Source of the DNA: UBA4742 sp963785815
Lineage (GTDB): Bacteria; Actinomycetota; Acidimicrobiia; Acidimicrobiales; Acidimicrobilacustridaceae
Direction: 5' to 3'
Assembly (NCBI GenBank): GCA_963785815.1
Contig: CAWAWN010000001.1
Span: 806,001 to 870,000 of the forward strand
Length of the DNA stretch: 64,000 bases
The notes below the pieces were generated by a model. The model did not search any database, was not told where the DNA came from, and was given only the letters and a program-made list of their open reading frames with translations. The position numbers and the translations under genes are program-made. Shown here one piece after another: positions 37,088 to 48,012 of the stretch; position 1 is the first letter of the stretch, and each line of letters opens with the position of its first letter.

Positions 37088-39865
37088 ATGGGCATTCGAG
37101 GCTGGATCGGCTCGGTGGTGCTCGTGGCCCTGTTGGCGTCGGTCGCCGGCGTCGCGTCGCTGACCCCGGCCGCGGGTGCCGCGGCATCGCCACCGGCCGA
37201 CGCGCCGCCGGCGACGCCGAGCGCCCAGACGGCATCGGCGGCCGGCACCACCATCACCCCGGCCGAGCGGGCCCGGGCCGGCGCCGGCGGCCTGCACGTC
37301 GCCGCCCCGCGCCCACCGACCACCGCCCCACCGACCACCGCCCCACCGACCGGCACCCCGGCCACGACGCCGACCAGCAACCCGGCCACGACCCTGAGCA
37401 TCGCCCAGAGCAACTGCGCGCCCGACGTCTCGACCGCAGGCGGGATCCAGGCCGCCTTCAACGTGCGGGGCCCGGTGTGGGGCGGGGGTGACGGCGCCCA
37501 GCCCGTCCCCATCGACAACGGCCGCACGCTGTGGCTGTTCGGCGACACCTACATCGGCGGCGGACCCTACGGCGGCCCGCTCACCACCTCGGGCCTGGCC
37601 CACAACTCGATGGTGGTGCAGTACAACGGCAACTGCTTCGCCTACCTGCTCGGCGACGACCAGGCCAACTACGCCTGGACGTCGGCCATCCCCGGGCCGC
37701 TCGCCACCGACTGGTACTGGCCCGACGACGGCACCTACGACGCCAGCACCGGCATCCTGTCCATCGTGGCCACCCACGTGCGGGTCACGACCGGAGGCCA
37801 GTGGGGTTGGGCGGTGCTGGGCGTGGACGTGCTGCACTACGCCATCGAGCCGACCTTCACCCTGCTGAACGCCGAGACGCTCTTCTCGTACTCCACCTCG
37901 GACGTGGCCCAGTTCGGCCAGTCGATCATGGTCAACGGCGGCGTGACCTACCTCTACGGCTGCGCCCAGTCCGGTACGCCCGCCTGCTACCTGGCCCGCA
38001 CCGACCTCGAGCTCGACCCCAACACCATCCAGTACCACACGGCCACGGGATGGTCCTCGTCCATGGCCGCGGCCGCACCGCTGGGCATCGGCTCGCTGTC
38101 GGGGCTCGAGCTGCACGTCATGCAGACCAGCGACGGCTTCCTGGCCACCAACCAGCTCTCGGTGCTCTCCAGCGACACCAACGCCTGGTGGTCGGCCTCG
38201 CTCACCGGACCCTTCGTCTCCGTGGGCACCCTGTTCGACGAGAACCAGCCCCCGCTGGGGCCGATCCCGTCCAACTGGTTCGTGTACGGCGGACGGCTCA
38301 TCCGCACCTCCGCCGGCATCATCGGCGTCTACAGCGTGAACACCTGGGACGACGAGGCCGCCGAGGTGGCCGGCGTGTACGGCCCCCGGTTCGTGGCCCT
38401 CGCCCCGCACCCCACCATCGACCGCACCCCGTTCGGGGGCGTGAACGTCCCGGTGACCAAGCCGGGCGCGGCCGAGATCTGGGGGTGGAGCATCGATCCC
38501 GACACCACCGCGCCCATCGACGTGACCATCACCGTCGACGGCGGGACCGCCACCCAGACGTTGGCCGCGGTGAGCCGGCCCGACGTGGCCGCCGTCTATC
38601 CCGCCTACGGGCCCGACCACGGCTTCGACGTCACCCTCGGCCTCCCGCCCGGCGCCCACCAGGTGTGCGCCTACGGCGACAACGTCATCGGCGGGCAGGG
38701 AAACACCCCGCTGGGCTGCGTCATCGCCAGCGGCTCCGGTCCGGCTGCCGCCTTCCACGCCACCAGCCCGGTGCGGGTGCTCGACTCGCGCGCCGGCACC
38801 GGCGGCTACACCACCCCCTGGGCGCCCGGCCAGACCCGGTCGCTGCGGCTGGCTGGCGTGGCCGGCGTGCCGGTCGACGCCACCGCCGTGGTGGTCAACC
38901 TGACCGCCACCGACGCCACCGCGTCGACGTACGTGACGGCCACGCCGGCGGGCGGCGTGGTGCCCACCGCCTCCAACCTCAACGTCGGAACCGGCCAGAC
39001 CGTGGCCAACCTGGTCACCGTGCAGCTCGGCGCCGGCGGAGCCATCGACCTGTTCAACCTCCACGGCCAGATCGACCTCGTCGCCGACGTGGTCGGCTGG
39101 TACGCCACCGGCCCGGGTGACGGGTTCACGCCCCTGAGCCCGGTGCGCCTGCTCGACTCCCGGGTCGGCACCGGGGGCTACAACACCCCCTGGGGGCAGG
39201 ACCAGACCCGCAGCCTGGCCGTGGCCGGCGTGGGGGGCGTGCCGGCGGACGCCACCGCCGTGGTGCTCAACCTGACCGTCACCAACCCCACCACGTCCAG
39301 CTACGTGACCGCCTGGCCCGCCGGGTCCAGCCTCCCCACCGCCTCCAACCTCAACTTCGTGGCCGGCCAGACCGTGGCCAACCTGGTCACCGTGCAGGTC
39401 GGCGCCGGCGGAGCCATCGACCTGTTCAACCTCTTCGGCCACACCGACCTCATCGCCGACGTCGTCGGCTACTACACGCCCGCCTCGGGCGACCCGTTCG
39501 TCGCCCTGGCTCCCACCCGCCTGCTCGACTCCCGGGTCGGCACCGGCGGGTACAACACCCCGTGGGGGCAGGGCCAGACCCGCGGCCTGGGCATCGACGG
39601 CATCGGCCCGGTGCCGCCGAACGCCACCGCCGTGGTGCTCAACCTCACCGTCACCAACCCCACCACGTCCAGCTACGTGACCGCCTGGCCCGCCGGGTCC
39701 AGCCTCCCCACCGCCTCCAACCTCAACTTCGTGGCCGGCCAGACCGTGGCCAACCTGGTCACCGTGCGGATCGGCGCCGGCGGAGCCATCGACCTGTTCA
39801 ACCTCTTCGGCCACACCGACCTCATCGCCGACGTCGTCGGCTACTACCTGCCGCCCGGCAGCTGA
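37088..39865 (+). CDS. Large secreted protein: DUF4185-like beta-propeller domain plus three RLLDSR repeat modules
   Basis: 925 residues. A signal peptide (about 1-35, WIGSVVLVALLASVAG...PAAGAAA) is followed by a Pro/Thr linker, TTAPPTTAPPT. The central domain (about 105-450) has GRTLWLFGDTYIGGG and repeated WYWPDD / FVYGGRLIRTS strands like DUF4185-type propellers. A short beta-sandwich-like part (about 455-550) leads to three modules of about 124 residues, each starting (R/T)xLDSRxGTGGY and ending DVVG(W/Y)Y. It should be exported and held at or released from the cell surface. Function is unknown. The last two modules are almost identical in DNA, so they duplicated recently. Confidence 0.8.
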   Translation: MGIRGWIGSVVLVALLASVAGVASLTPAAGAAASPPADAPPATPSAQTASAAGTTITPAERARAGAGGLHVAAPRPPTTAPPTTAPPTGTPATTPTSNPATTLSIAQSNCAPDVSTAGGIQAAFNVRGPVWGGGDGAQPVPIDNGRTLWLFGDTYIGGGPYGGPLTTSGLAHNSMVVQYNGNCFAYLLGDDQANYAWTSAIPGPLATDWYWPDDGTYDASTGILSIVATHVRVTTGGQWGWAVLGVDVLHYAIEPTFTLLNAETLFSYSTSDVAQFGQSIMVNGGVTYLYGCAQSGTPACYLARTDLELDPNTIQYHTATGWSSSMAAAAPLGIGSLSGLELHVMQTSDGFLATNQLSVLSSDTNAWWSASLTGPFVSVGTLFDENQPPLGPIPSNWFVYGGRLIRTSAGIIGVYSVNTWDDEAAEVAGVYGPRFVALAPHPTIDRTPFGGVNVPVTKPGAAEIWGWSIDPDTTAPIDVTITVDGGTATQTLAAVSRPDVAAVYPAYGPDHGFDVTLGLPPGAHQVCAYGDNVIGGQGNTPLGCVIASGSGPAAAFHATSPVRVLDSRAGTGGYTTPWAPGQTRSLRLAGVAGVPVDATAVVVNLTATDATASTYVTATPAGGVVPTASNLNVGTGQTVANLVTVQLGAGGAIDLFNLHGQIDLVADVVGWYATGPGDGFTPLSPVRLLDSRVGTGGYNTPWGQDQTRSLAVAGVGGVPADATAVVLNLTVTNPTTSSYVTAWPAGSSLPTASNLNFVAGQTVANLVTVQVGAGGAIDLFNLFGHTDLIADVVGYYTPASGDPFVALAPTRLLDSRVGTGGYNTPWGQGQTRGLGIDGIGPVPPNATAVVLNLTVTNPTTSSYVTAWPAGSSLPTASNLNFVAGQTVANLVTVRIGAGGAIDLFNLFGHTDLIADVVGYYLPPGS
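39149..39850 (+). repeat. Recent 372-bp tandem duplication within the secreted protein gene
   Basis: The segment from about 39149 recurs 372 bp (124 codons) later from 39521. The second half of each copy (39251-39475 and 39623-39847) differs at only a handful of bases. It encodes RLLDSR modules 2 and 3. Confidence 0.85.
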
Positions 39866-39905
39866 GGCGCCCGCGGACGAGTTCCGGCCGTACCCGCGCA
39901 GCTCC

Positions 39906-39911
39906 TAGGCT
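39906..39911 (+). promoter_or_regulatory. Leaderless-type -10 box of the mutase gene
   Basis: TAGGCT, six bases before GTG 39918. Confidence 0.5.
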
Positions 39912-39917
39912 GGCCGG

Positions 39918-42086
<2,169 letters not shown>

Positions 42087-42093
42087 GGGTCCG

Positions 42094-43071
42094 GTGAACA
42101 CCGCCGAGGAGCTGATCGCGGGCATCCGGGCCCGGGACCGTCGCGCCCTGGCCCGGGCCATCACCCTGGCCGAGTCCACCCGCCCCGACCACCGGGACCG
42201 GGCCGAGGCCGTCCTCGAGGCACTGCTGGGCGACACGGGCGATTCGGTGCGCATCGGCATCAGCGGACCGCCCGGGGTGGGCAAGTCCACCTTCATCGAG
42301 GCGTTCGGGATGCACGTGGCCGACCAGGGCCACCGGGTGGCGGTGCTGGCCGTCGACCCCTCGTCCAGCCGCACCGGGGGCTCCATCCTGGGCGACAAGA
42401 CGCGCATGGCCGAGCTCTCACGCCACCCCGGCGTGTTCATCCGCCCCTCCCCCGGCGGCACGCAGCTGGGTGGGGTGGCCCGGCGCACCCGCGAGGCCAT
42501 GCTGCTGTGCGAGGCGGCCGGCTTCGACGTGGTGATCGTGGAGACCATCGGCGTGGGCCAGTCCGAGGTGGCGGTCGCCGACATGGTCGACCTGTTCTGC
42601 CTGCTGGTGGCGCCGGGCGGCGGCGACGAACTGCAGGGCGTGAAGCGGGGGATCATGGAGCTGGCCGACCTGGTGGTGGTCAACAAGGCGGACGGCGACC
42701 TGGCCGCGGCGGCCGGGCGGGCCCGGAGCGACTACACCAACGCCCTGCACCTGGTCACCCCGCGCTGGCAGGCGTGGACGCCACCCGTGCTGGCCTGCTC
42801 GTCGATCGAGGGCGCCGGGGTGGCGGAGGTGTGGACCCAGGTCCAGCGCTTCCACGCCGCGGTCCGACAGGACGGCGAGCTGGCCCGGGCCCGGGCCGAC
42901 CAGGCCGTGGCCTGGATGTGGTCCGAGGTGCGCGACACCCTGGTGGACCGGCTGCGCGACCGCGCCCAGGTGGCCGACGCGGTGGCCCCGCTGGAGGCGG
43001 ACGTGGCCGCCGGCGCCGTGTCGGCCACCGCCGCCGCCCGGCGCCTGCTCGAGCTGTTCGACGGGCCGTGA
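42094..43071 (+). CDS. meaB: MeaB/ArgK family GTPase, mutase chaperone
   Basis: 325 residues, SIMIBI-class GTPase. It protects and reloads the B12 mutase with GTP hydrolysis. It has GISGPPGVGKSTFIEAFG (Walker A near 59-67), AVDPSSSRTGGSILGDKTRM, ETIGVGQSEVAVADM, NKADGD (the NKxD base motif) and a C-terminal helical dimerisation arm. It lies seven bases behind the mutase gene with a GTG start at 42094, the standard pair. Its TGA overlaps the GTG of the following membrane protein. Confidence 0.93.
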   Translation: MNTAEELIAGIRARDRRALARAITLAESTRPDHRDRAEAVLEALLGDTGDSVRIGISGPPGVGKSTFIEAFGMHVADQGHRVAVLAVDPSSSRTGGSILGDKTRMAELSRHPGVFIRPSPGGTQLGGVARRTREAMLLCEAAGFDVVIVETIGVGQSEVAVADMVDLFCLLVAPGGGDELQGVKRGIMELADLVVVNKADGDLAAAAGRARSDYTNALHLVTPRWQAWTPPVLACSSIEGAGVAEVWTQVQRFHAAVRQDGELARARADQAVAWMWSEVRDTLVDRLRDRAQVADAVAPLEADVAAGAVSATAAARRLLELFDGP

Positions 43072-44372
43072 CCGCGGTGGCGGCCGGCTGCACCACGGCG
43101 GCACCCGCCCGACCGAGCCTGGCCCGCCGCCTGGCCGCCTCCTCCGGCTTCGTGGCTCTGGTGGGGGCCATCGAGCTGGTCCGCCAACCCGGCCACCCGA
43201 CCTGGAACACCCTGTTCGCGGAGGACGGTGGCCTCTACACGCGCGACGCGCTGTCGCGGTCGATCCCACACGCGCTGCGCTCGCCCTATGCCGGCTACAT
43301 CCAGATCGTCCCGCGGATCCTGGCGCTGCCCGTCCGGGTGCTGCCACCGGCCTGGTACGCGCCGTGGTTCGCGGTGGCCGGAGCGGTGGCGGCCGGTCTG
43401 CTGGGTCTCCTGGTCGTCCACTCCGCCGAGGGCTGGATCACCAACCGCGGTCTGCGCTGGCTCATGGGGTTCACCCTGGTCACCACCCCCACCATCGCCT
43501 ACGAGCTCGACGCCAACGTGGTCAACCTCAACTGGCCGCTCATGGCGGCCAGCTTCTGGGTCATCGCCTCGCGCCGGCGCGGCCCGGCCGAGACCGCTCT
43601 GCGCGGGGCGGTGCTGGTGCTGGCCGCGCTGTCCACCCCGGTCACGGCCGTGATGTTGCCCTTCGCCGTGCTGGTGGCCGCCCTGCGCCGCACGAAGGCC
43701 GATGTGGTGGTGCTGGCCTCGCTGCTCGGCGGGCTGGCCCTGCAGGCGCTGCTCTCCCACGGAGCCGCCACCGAACCGGTCTCGGGCCACGCCTACGGCC
43801 AGGCCACCGAGGGGTTCTTCGTCCGGATCCTCGGCTCGATGGTGCTCGGGGAGCGCTGGCTGGGCGACGTGTTCCCGACCCACACCAAGCTGGTCATCGT
43901 GGGACCCGTGCTCGTGGTGCTCGCCATCGCGTGGGTGGCCCGGGCCCACCGCATGGCCTTCGACCGCGCCTGGTTCGTGGGCAGCGCCCTGGTCACCGCG
44001 GTGGCCGCCTACACGCTGGCCGTGGTGGCCCGGGGCACCAACTGGATGCCCCTGGTGCAAGGTGCCGACCAGTACTCCAACGCCGGGTCGCGCTACATGT
44101 ACGGGCCCATCTTCCTCATCCTGAGCGGGATCTTCGTGCTGGTCGACCAGGCCGACGCCGACTGGCTCAAGGCGCTGCTGGCGGTCTGGGTGGTGGCGGT
44201 GGTGGTGTCGTCGTTGCGCCTGCCCGACTCTCGGACGCCCGGACCGGCCTGGTCCACCGGTGTGCGCCAGGCCCAGGCCGCCTGCCGGGCCCACCCGGAT
44301 CAGCTCGACGCCGTCATCCCCATCTCCCCGGTCCCCTGGCAGGTCCCCATCCCCTGCTCGCGCCTGCGCTGA
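43068..44372 (+). CDS. Polytopic membrane protein of unknown function
   Basis: 434 residues with about nine or ten hydrophobic segments. It starts VTAVAAGCTTAAPARPS and has an early outer loop with LFAEDGGLYTRDAL and YAGYIQIVPRILALP. A loop with an acidic residue followed by a long YxxYxxxxPR-like segment recalls GT-C glycosyltransferases, and VQGADQYSNAGSRYMYGP recalls their later outer loops, but I cannot name a family. It is coupled to meaB by a four-base overlap (GTGA), perhaps only by chance of transcription, and ends three bases from a convergent glycosyltransferase. An envelope-glycan role is possible. Confidence 0.7.
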   Translation: MTAVAAGCTTAAPARPSLARRLAASSGFVALVGAIELVRQPGHPTWNTLFAEDGGLYTRDALSRSIPHALRSPYAGYIQIVPRILALPVRVLPPAWYAPWFAVAGAVAAGLLGLLVVHSAEGWITNRGLRWLMGFTLVTTPTIAYELDANVVNLNWPLMAASFWVIASRRRGPAETALRGAVLVLAALSTPVTAVMLPFAVLVAALRRTKADVVVLASLLGGLALQALLSHGAATEPVSGHAYGQATEGFFVRILGSMVLGERWLGDVFPTHTKLVIVGPVLVVLAIAWVARAHRMAFDRAWFVGSALVTAVAAYTLAVVARGTNWMPLVQGADQYSNAGSRYMYGPIFLILSGIFVLVDQADADWLKALLAVWVVAVVVSSLRLPDSRTPGPAWSTGVRQAQAACRAHPDQLDAVIPISPVPWQVPIPCSRLR

Positions 44373-44375
44373 CCC

Positions 44376-45797
44376 CTACTGGCGCATGGCGGCCGGCGGT
44401 CGGCCCCGGTAGGCGTCCCACAGCCGCACCACCCGGTCACGCACCTTGCGTGCCAGCATCGTCACCCCGCCCTGGCGCACGTACTGCACGGCCAGGCCCA
44501 TGTCGTGGCGCAGGCCGTGGGGCGCGGCCCCGATCTCGAGGCGGTGGCGGCCCAGCACATCGACCCGACCGCTGGCCAGATCGGGCGCCCGATGCGGGTC
44601 GCGGCAGAACGCCACCACCGGCTCGAGCACCTTCGACCAGCGCAGGTCGGGCACGGCCTCGGCGATGTGGGCCCGGCAGGCGGCAGCCAGCTCGGGATCG
44701 CCCAGCAACCGCCACAGTGCCTCGGTCAGGGCCTCGACGTCGTCGGGGGGCACGGTCAGCCCCAGGCCCCGGCGTTCGATCTCGTCGGCCAGCGAGTCCC
44801 CGGTGGTGGACACGATGGGCAGGCCGGCCCACAGGTAGTCCAGGATGCGGGTGCGGAACGAGTAGTCGGTCTCGACGTGGTGCAGGTGGGTGCTGACCCC
44901 GATGTCGGCGTCGAGCAGGAAGTTCTGCCGGTCCTCGTAGGCCACCCAGTCCTCGTTGAAGATGACGTGGGTGCCGCTCACGCCCAGCTCGTCGGCCAGG
45001 GCGCGCGCCGCGGTGGCCATGCGCATCTCGGGGATGAGCGGGTTGGGGTGGCGCATGCCCAGGAAGACGAGCCGGACGTCCGGGCGGCGCACCCGCAGCC
45101 GATCGACGGCCCGGATCAACGTGAGCGGATCGAACCAGTTGTAGACGCCGCCGCCCCACAGGATCACCGCGTCGTCGACCCCCACCCCGGGCATCACGCC
45201 CTTGATGGCCGCCCGGGTGCGCGTCGGGGGGTCGTCGGAGATGCCGAAGGGGACCACGTCGATGAGGGCGTCGAGGCCGGGGTCGGCGTCGTAGGTGGCC
45301 GGGTTGACCCGACCCAACGAGGCCAGGTGCCCCATCCACAGGTCGCGCTGCTTGGGGCTCGCGCACAGGAAGAAGTCGCCCTTGATGAGCTGCTCGTTGA
45401 GCACCGCGGTGGCGTCGCGGACGTGGCGCCACCGCCCGTCCTCGTCCTCGGCCTCGTGGCCCTGCTCGAGCTGCTCGAGGTGCAGGGGGTCGTACACGTC
45501 GACCACGAAGATGCGGTCGGTGCGATGGAAGCAGGACTGGCCGGCCATGACCCAGCCCTGGAACACGAACACGTCGCACCACTCGACCAGGCGGGCCAGC
45601 TTCGGACCCTGGGGGACGTAGGAGATCTCGAAGGCGTCGTGGGTGATGTCGGCCCGGGCGATCGAGATCAGCTTCACCTCGTGCTCGGGGGCCAGCTCGC
45701 AGGCGATGCGCCAGGCCCGGATGGCCGGGCCCGCCATGCGCTCGGTGAGGGTGTCGGCGGTGGCCACGACCACCCGCCGACGGACCGGCTCGCTCAT
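44376..45797 (-). CDS. GT4-like glycosyltransferase
   Basis: 473 residues, GT-B fold. N-terminal VVVATADTLTERMAGPAIRAWRIA with EHEVKLISIA, then VFVFQGWVMA and VVDVYDPLHLEQLE in the acceptor domain, and ILWGGGVYNWFDPLTLIRAV at the domain joint; the donor domain has DYLWAGLPIVSTTGDSLADEIE in place of the usual E-G-F-G signature. It should glycosylate a lipid-linked glycan for the Wzm/Wzt exporter encoded directly upstream (24 bp away). Starts and stops at the junction are caught up in a 14-bp repeat. A family subtype is not recognised. Confidence 0.82.
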   Translation of the reverse strand: MSEPVRRRVVVATADTLTERMAGPAIRAWRIACELAPEHEVKLISIARADITHDAFEISYVPQGPKLARLVEWCDVFVFQGWVMAGQSCFHRTDRIFVVDVYDPLHLEQLEQGHEAEDEDGRWRHVRDATAVLNEQLIKGDFFLCASPKQRDLWMGHLASLGRVNPATYDADPGLDALIDVVPFGISDDPPTRTRAAIKGVMPGVGVDDAVILWGGGVYNWFDPLTLIRAVDRLRVRRPDVRLVFLGMRHPNPLIPEMRMATAARALADELGVSGTHVIFNEDWVAYEDRQNFLLDADIGVSTHLHHVETDYSFRTRILDYLWAGLPIVSTTGDSLADEIERRGLGLTVPPDDVEALTEALWRLLGDPELAAACRAHIAEAVPDLRWSKVLEPVVAFCRDPHRAPDLASGRVDVLGRHRLEIGAAPHGLRHDMGLAVQYVRQGGVTMLARKVRDRVVRLWDAYRGRPPAAMRQ

Positions 45798-45832
45798 CGA
45801 ACTCCGCTCATCGAACTCGGCTCATGGAGCTC
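45791..45832. repeat. Three 14-bp units carrying the wzt stop / GT start junction
   Basis: Two identical units CGCTCATCGAACTC (45791 and 45805) and a third with three changes (45819). On the minus strand each unit holds ATGAG. The third contains the wzt TGA; the first contains the ATG of the glycosyltransferase; the other two ATGs open only five-codon frames. Confidence 0.85.
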
Positions 45833-47024
45833 CGCTGGCCGACCACTGGCCGTCGAGCGACATCACGCCGCCGAAGCTCTCGTGGGGCGTGCCCGGGTCG
45901 ACCTGGAAGCGCACCACGTGCTGGCGGAAGTCGTAGGGGTGGACGATGGCGTGGTCGTAGATGGAGGCGGTCAGGTCGTAGGTGCCGGGCAGGAGCATGA
46001 GCCGCTCGACGGTGATGTCGACCACCCCGCTGCCCTCGGCCCGGGGCAGCGTGAGGCCGGCCTCGCGGCTGTTGGGCCCGCTGACCAGCAGCCCTTCGAT
46101 GCTGTGGATGGCCAGCCCGAACACCGGGTCGGGCACGGGCTGGCGGGCGCTCCAGTGGAAGCGGAACACGATCTTGTCGCCGGTGTGGAGGCGGTCGGTG
46201 GCCTCGCCGCCGGGGCCGATGATCTCGACCTCGTCGATCTGGACCTCACCCGAACCCCAGCGGTTGCCCTGGCCCTCCTCGTCCTGGCGATCGACCTGCA
46301 CCTCGGCGATGTAGTGGTCGATCACGTCTCCGGCCGGACCGGTCAGGCGCAACACCCCGTGCTCGAACCAGGCGATCTGGTCGCAGATGAGGCGCATGGC
46401 GGCCAGGCCGTGGGACACGACCACGATGGTCTTGTCCGCCGCCCGCAGCTCGGCGAACTTCTCGTTGCACTTGCGCTGGAAGGCCTCGTCGCCCACGGCC
46501 AGCACCTCGTCGACCAGCAGCACGTCGGGGTCGACGTTGATGGCCACCGAGAAGCCCAGGCGCACGTACTGTCCCGACGAGTAGTTCTTGACCGGGGTGT
46601 CGATGATCTTCTCCAGCCCGGAGAACTCCACGATGTCGTCGTAGCGCTGGTCGATCTGCTTGGAGCCCAGGCCCAGGATGGCGCCGTTCAGGTAGACGTT
46701 CTCCTTGCCCGACAGCTCGGGGTGGAACCCGGCGCCCAGCTCGAGCAGGGCCGAGATCTTGCCGTTCACCTCGATGTGGCCGCCGTCGGGGCGCAGGATC
46801 CGGGCCATGCACTTCAGCAACGTGCTCTTGCCCGAGCCGTTCTCCCCGATCAGCCCGTAGGTGATGCCCTGCTCGACCTCGAGGGACACCCCCTTGAGGG
46901 CCATGAACTCCTCGTAGCGGGCGCGCCGCCCGCGCAGGACGGCGGCCTTCAGGCTCTGGTTGCGGTCGTGGTAGAGGCGGAACATCTTGGAGACGTCCTC
47001 GACCACGATGGCCGGGGTCCCCAT
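45822..47024 (-). CDS. wzt: Polysaccharide ABC exporter ATPase with C-terminal cargo domain (Wzt-like)
   Basis: 400 residues. The nucleotide-binding domain has Walker A GENGSGKST (near 58), the signature YSSGQYVRLGF, Walker B VLLVDEVLAVGDEAF and the H-loop in VVVSHGLAAM. From about 250 onward a beta-sandwich Wzt_C-like domain follows (VEIIGPGGEATDRLHTGD ... FGLAIHSIEGLLVSGPN), which in O-antigen exporters recognises the capped end of the glycan. ATG 47024 overlaps the permease stop by one base. With Wzm it would export an undecaprenyl-linked polymer made in the cytoplasm. Confidence 0.92.
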   Translation of the reverse strand: MGTPAIVVEDVSKMFRLYHDRNQSLKAAVLRGRRARYEEFMALKGVSLEVEQGITYGLIGENGSGKSTLLKCMARILRPDGGHIEVNGKISALLELGAGFHPELSGKENVYLNGAILGLGSKQIDQRYDDIVEFSGLEKIIDTPVKNYSSGQYVRLGFSVAINVDPDVLLVDEVLAVGDEAFQRKCNEKFAELRAADKTIVVVSHGLAAMRLICDQIAWFEHGVLRLTGPAGDVIDHYIAEVQVDRQDEEGQGNRWGSGEVQIDEVEIIGPGGEATDRLHTGDKIVFRFHWSARQPVPDPVFGLAIHSIEGLLVSGPNSREAGLTLPRAEGSGVVDITVERLMLLPGTYDLTASIYDHAIVHPYDFRQHVVRFQVDPGTPHESFGGVMSLDGQWSASGAP

Positions 47025-47893
47025 CACAGCTCCTCGGCCAGGCGGGGCTCGAAGCGGCGGAACACCACCGAGCCGATCCACAACATGACCACCGCCCACA
47101 GCGCGGCGTAGCCCAGCTGGTTCAGGGGCGGCCAGCGCCCGTCGTAGAGCAGGGCGCGGAAGCACTCCGTGAAGCTGACCATCGGGTTGATGAGCGTGTA
47201 GATGGCCCGCACCGGCACCGTGACCCCGCCGGTGTGCACCACGTGGCCGGCCACGTGGTGCACGGTGCCCCCGAAGGTCTTGCTCACCGGCACCCGGTCG
47301 ATGGGATAGATGATCGGGGTGGCGTAGAACCACAGCTGCAGGCCGATGGCCACCAGGTAGGTCATGTCCCGGAAGTACACGTTGAGCACCGAGAAGAGCA
47401 GGCCGATGCCGATGGTGTAGACGGTGAGCAGCACCAGGAGCACGACCACCATGGGCAGCCACTGCAGCACGAAGCTGCCCAGCGCCATGACGAACAGCAT
47501 CAGCACCGCCAGCTCGATGGCGAAGGTGACCACGAAAGACATCACCGTGGCCACGATCAGGATCTCGCGCCGGAAGTAGACCTTCTTGATCAGCCCGGCG
47601 TTGCCGATCAGCGAGGACATCCCCCCGTTGAGGCCGTTGGACAGGAAGTTGAAGGGCAGCACGCCGCAGAACAGGAAGACCGGGAAGTTGTGCAGGCCGC
47701 TGGGGTGGCCGGCCGGGATCTGGATCTTCAGCAGCACCCCGAAGACCAGCGAGAAGATGGCCACCTGGGCGATGGGGTTGACCAACGACCAGGTCCACCC
47801 CAGCACCGACCGCTTGTACTTGCCCCGCAACTCGCGCAGCGTCAGGTTGACCAGCAGGTCCCGGGACTGGGACAGGTCAGCCAACGACTCCAT
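47024..47893 (-). CDS. wzm: Polysaccharide ABC exporter permease (Wzm-like)
   Basis: 289 residues, six membrane helices of the ABC-2 type. It shows LVNLTLRELRGKYKRSVLGWTWSLVNP, the amphipathic lead-in and first helix typical of Wzm/TagG, then GVLPFNFLSNGLNGGMSSLIGN, KKVYFRREIL, NVYFRDMTYLVAIGLQLWFYATPIIYP. It forms the channel through which the lipid-linked glycan passes. Start ATG 47893. It is divergent from the double GT4 gene, with about 120 bp between starts. Confidence 0.92.
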   Translation of the reverse strand: MESLADLSQSRDLLVNLTLRELRGKYKRSVLGWTWSLVNPIAQVAIFSLVFGVLLKIQIPAGHPSGLHNFPVFLFCGVLPFNFLSNGLNGGMSSLIGNAGLIKKVYFRREILIVATVMSFVVTFAIELAVLMLFVMALGSFVLQWLPMVVVLLVLLTVYTIGIGLLFSVLNVYFRDMTYLVAIGLQLWFYATPIIYPIDRVPVSKTFGGTVHHVAGHVVHTGGVTVPVRAIYTLINPMVSFTECFRALLYDGRWPPLNQLGYAALWAVVMLWIGSVVFRRFEPRLAEEL

Positions 47894-48012
47894 GGACGGG
47901 AACGCCTCCTCGAGGGCGGTCGGGGCGCGGCGAAACCGCGGGACGTGCCCCTCCAGTGAACCACAGCGGGGTGACGCCCCCGGGATGGGCGACCGATAGC
48001 GTACGTCGCCAC

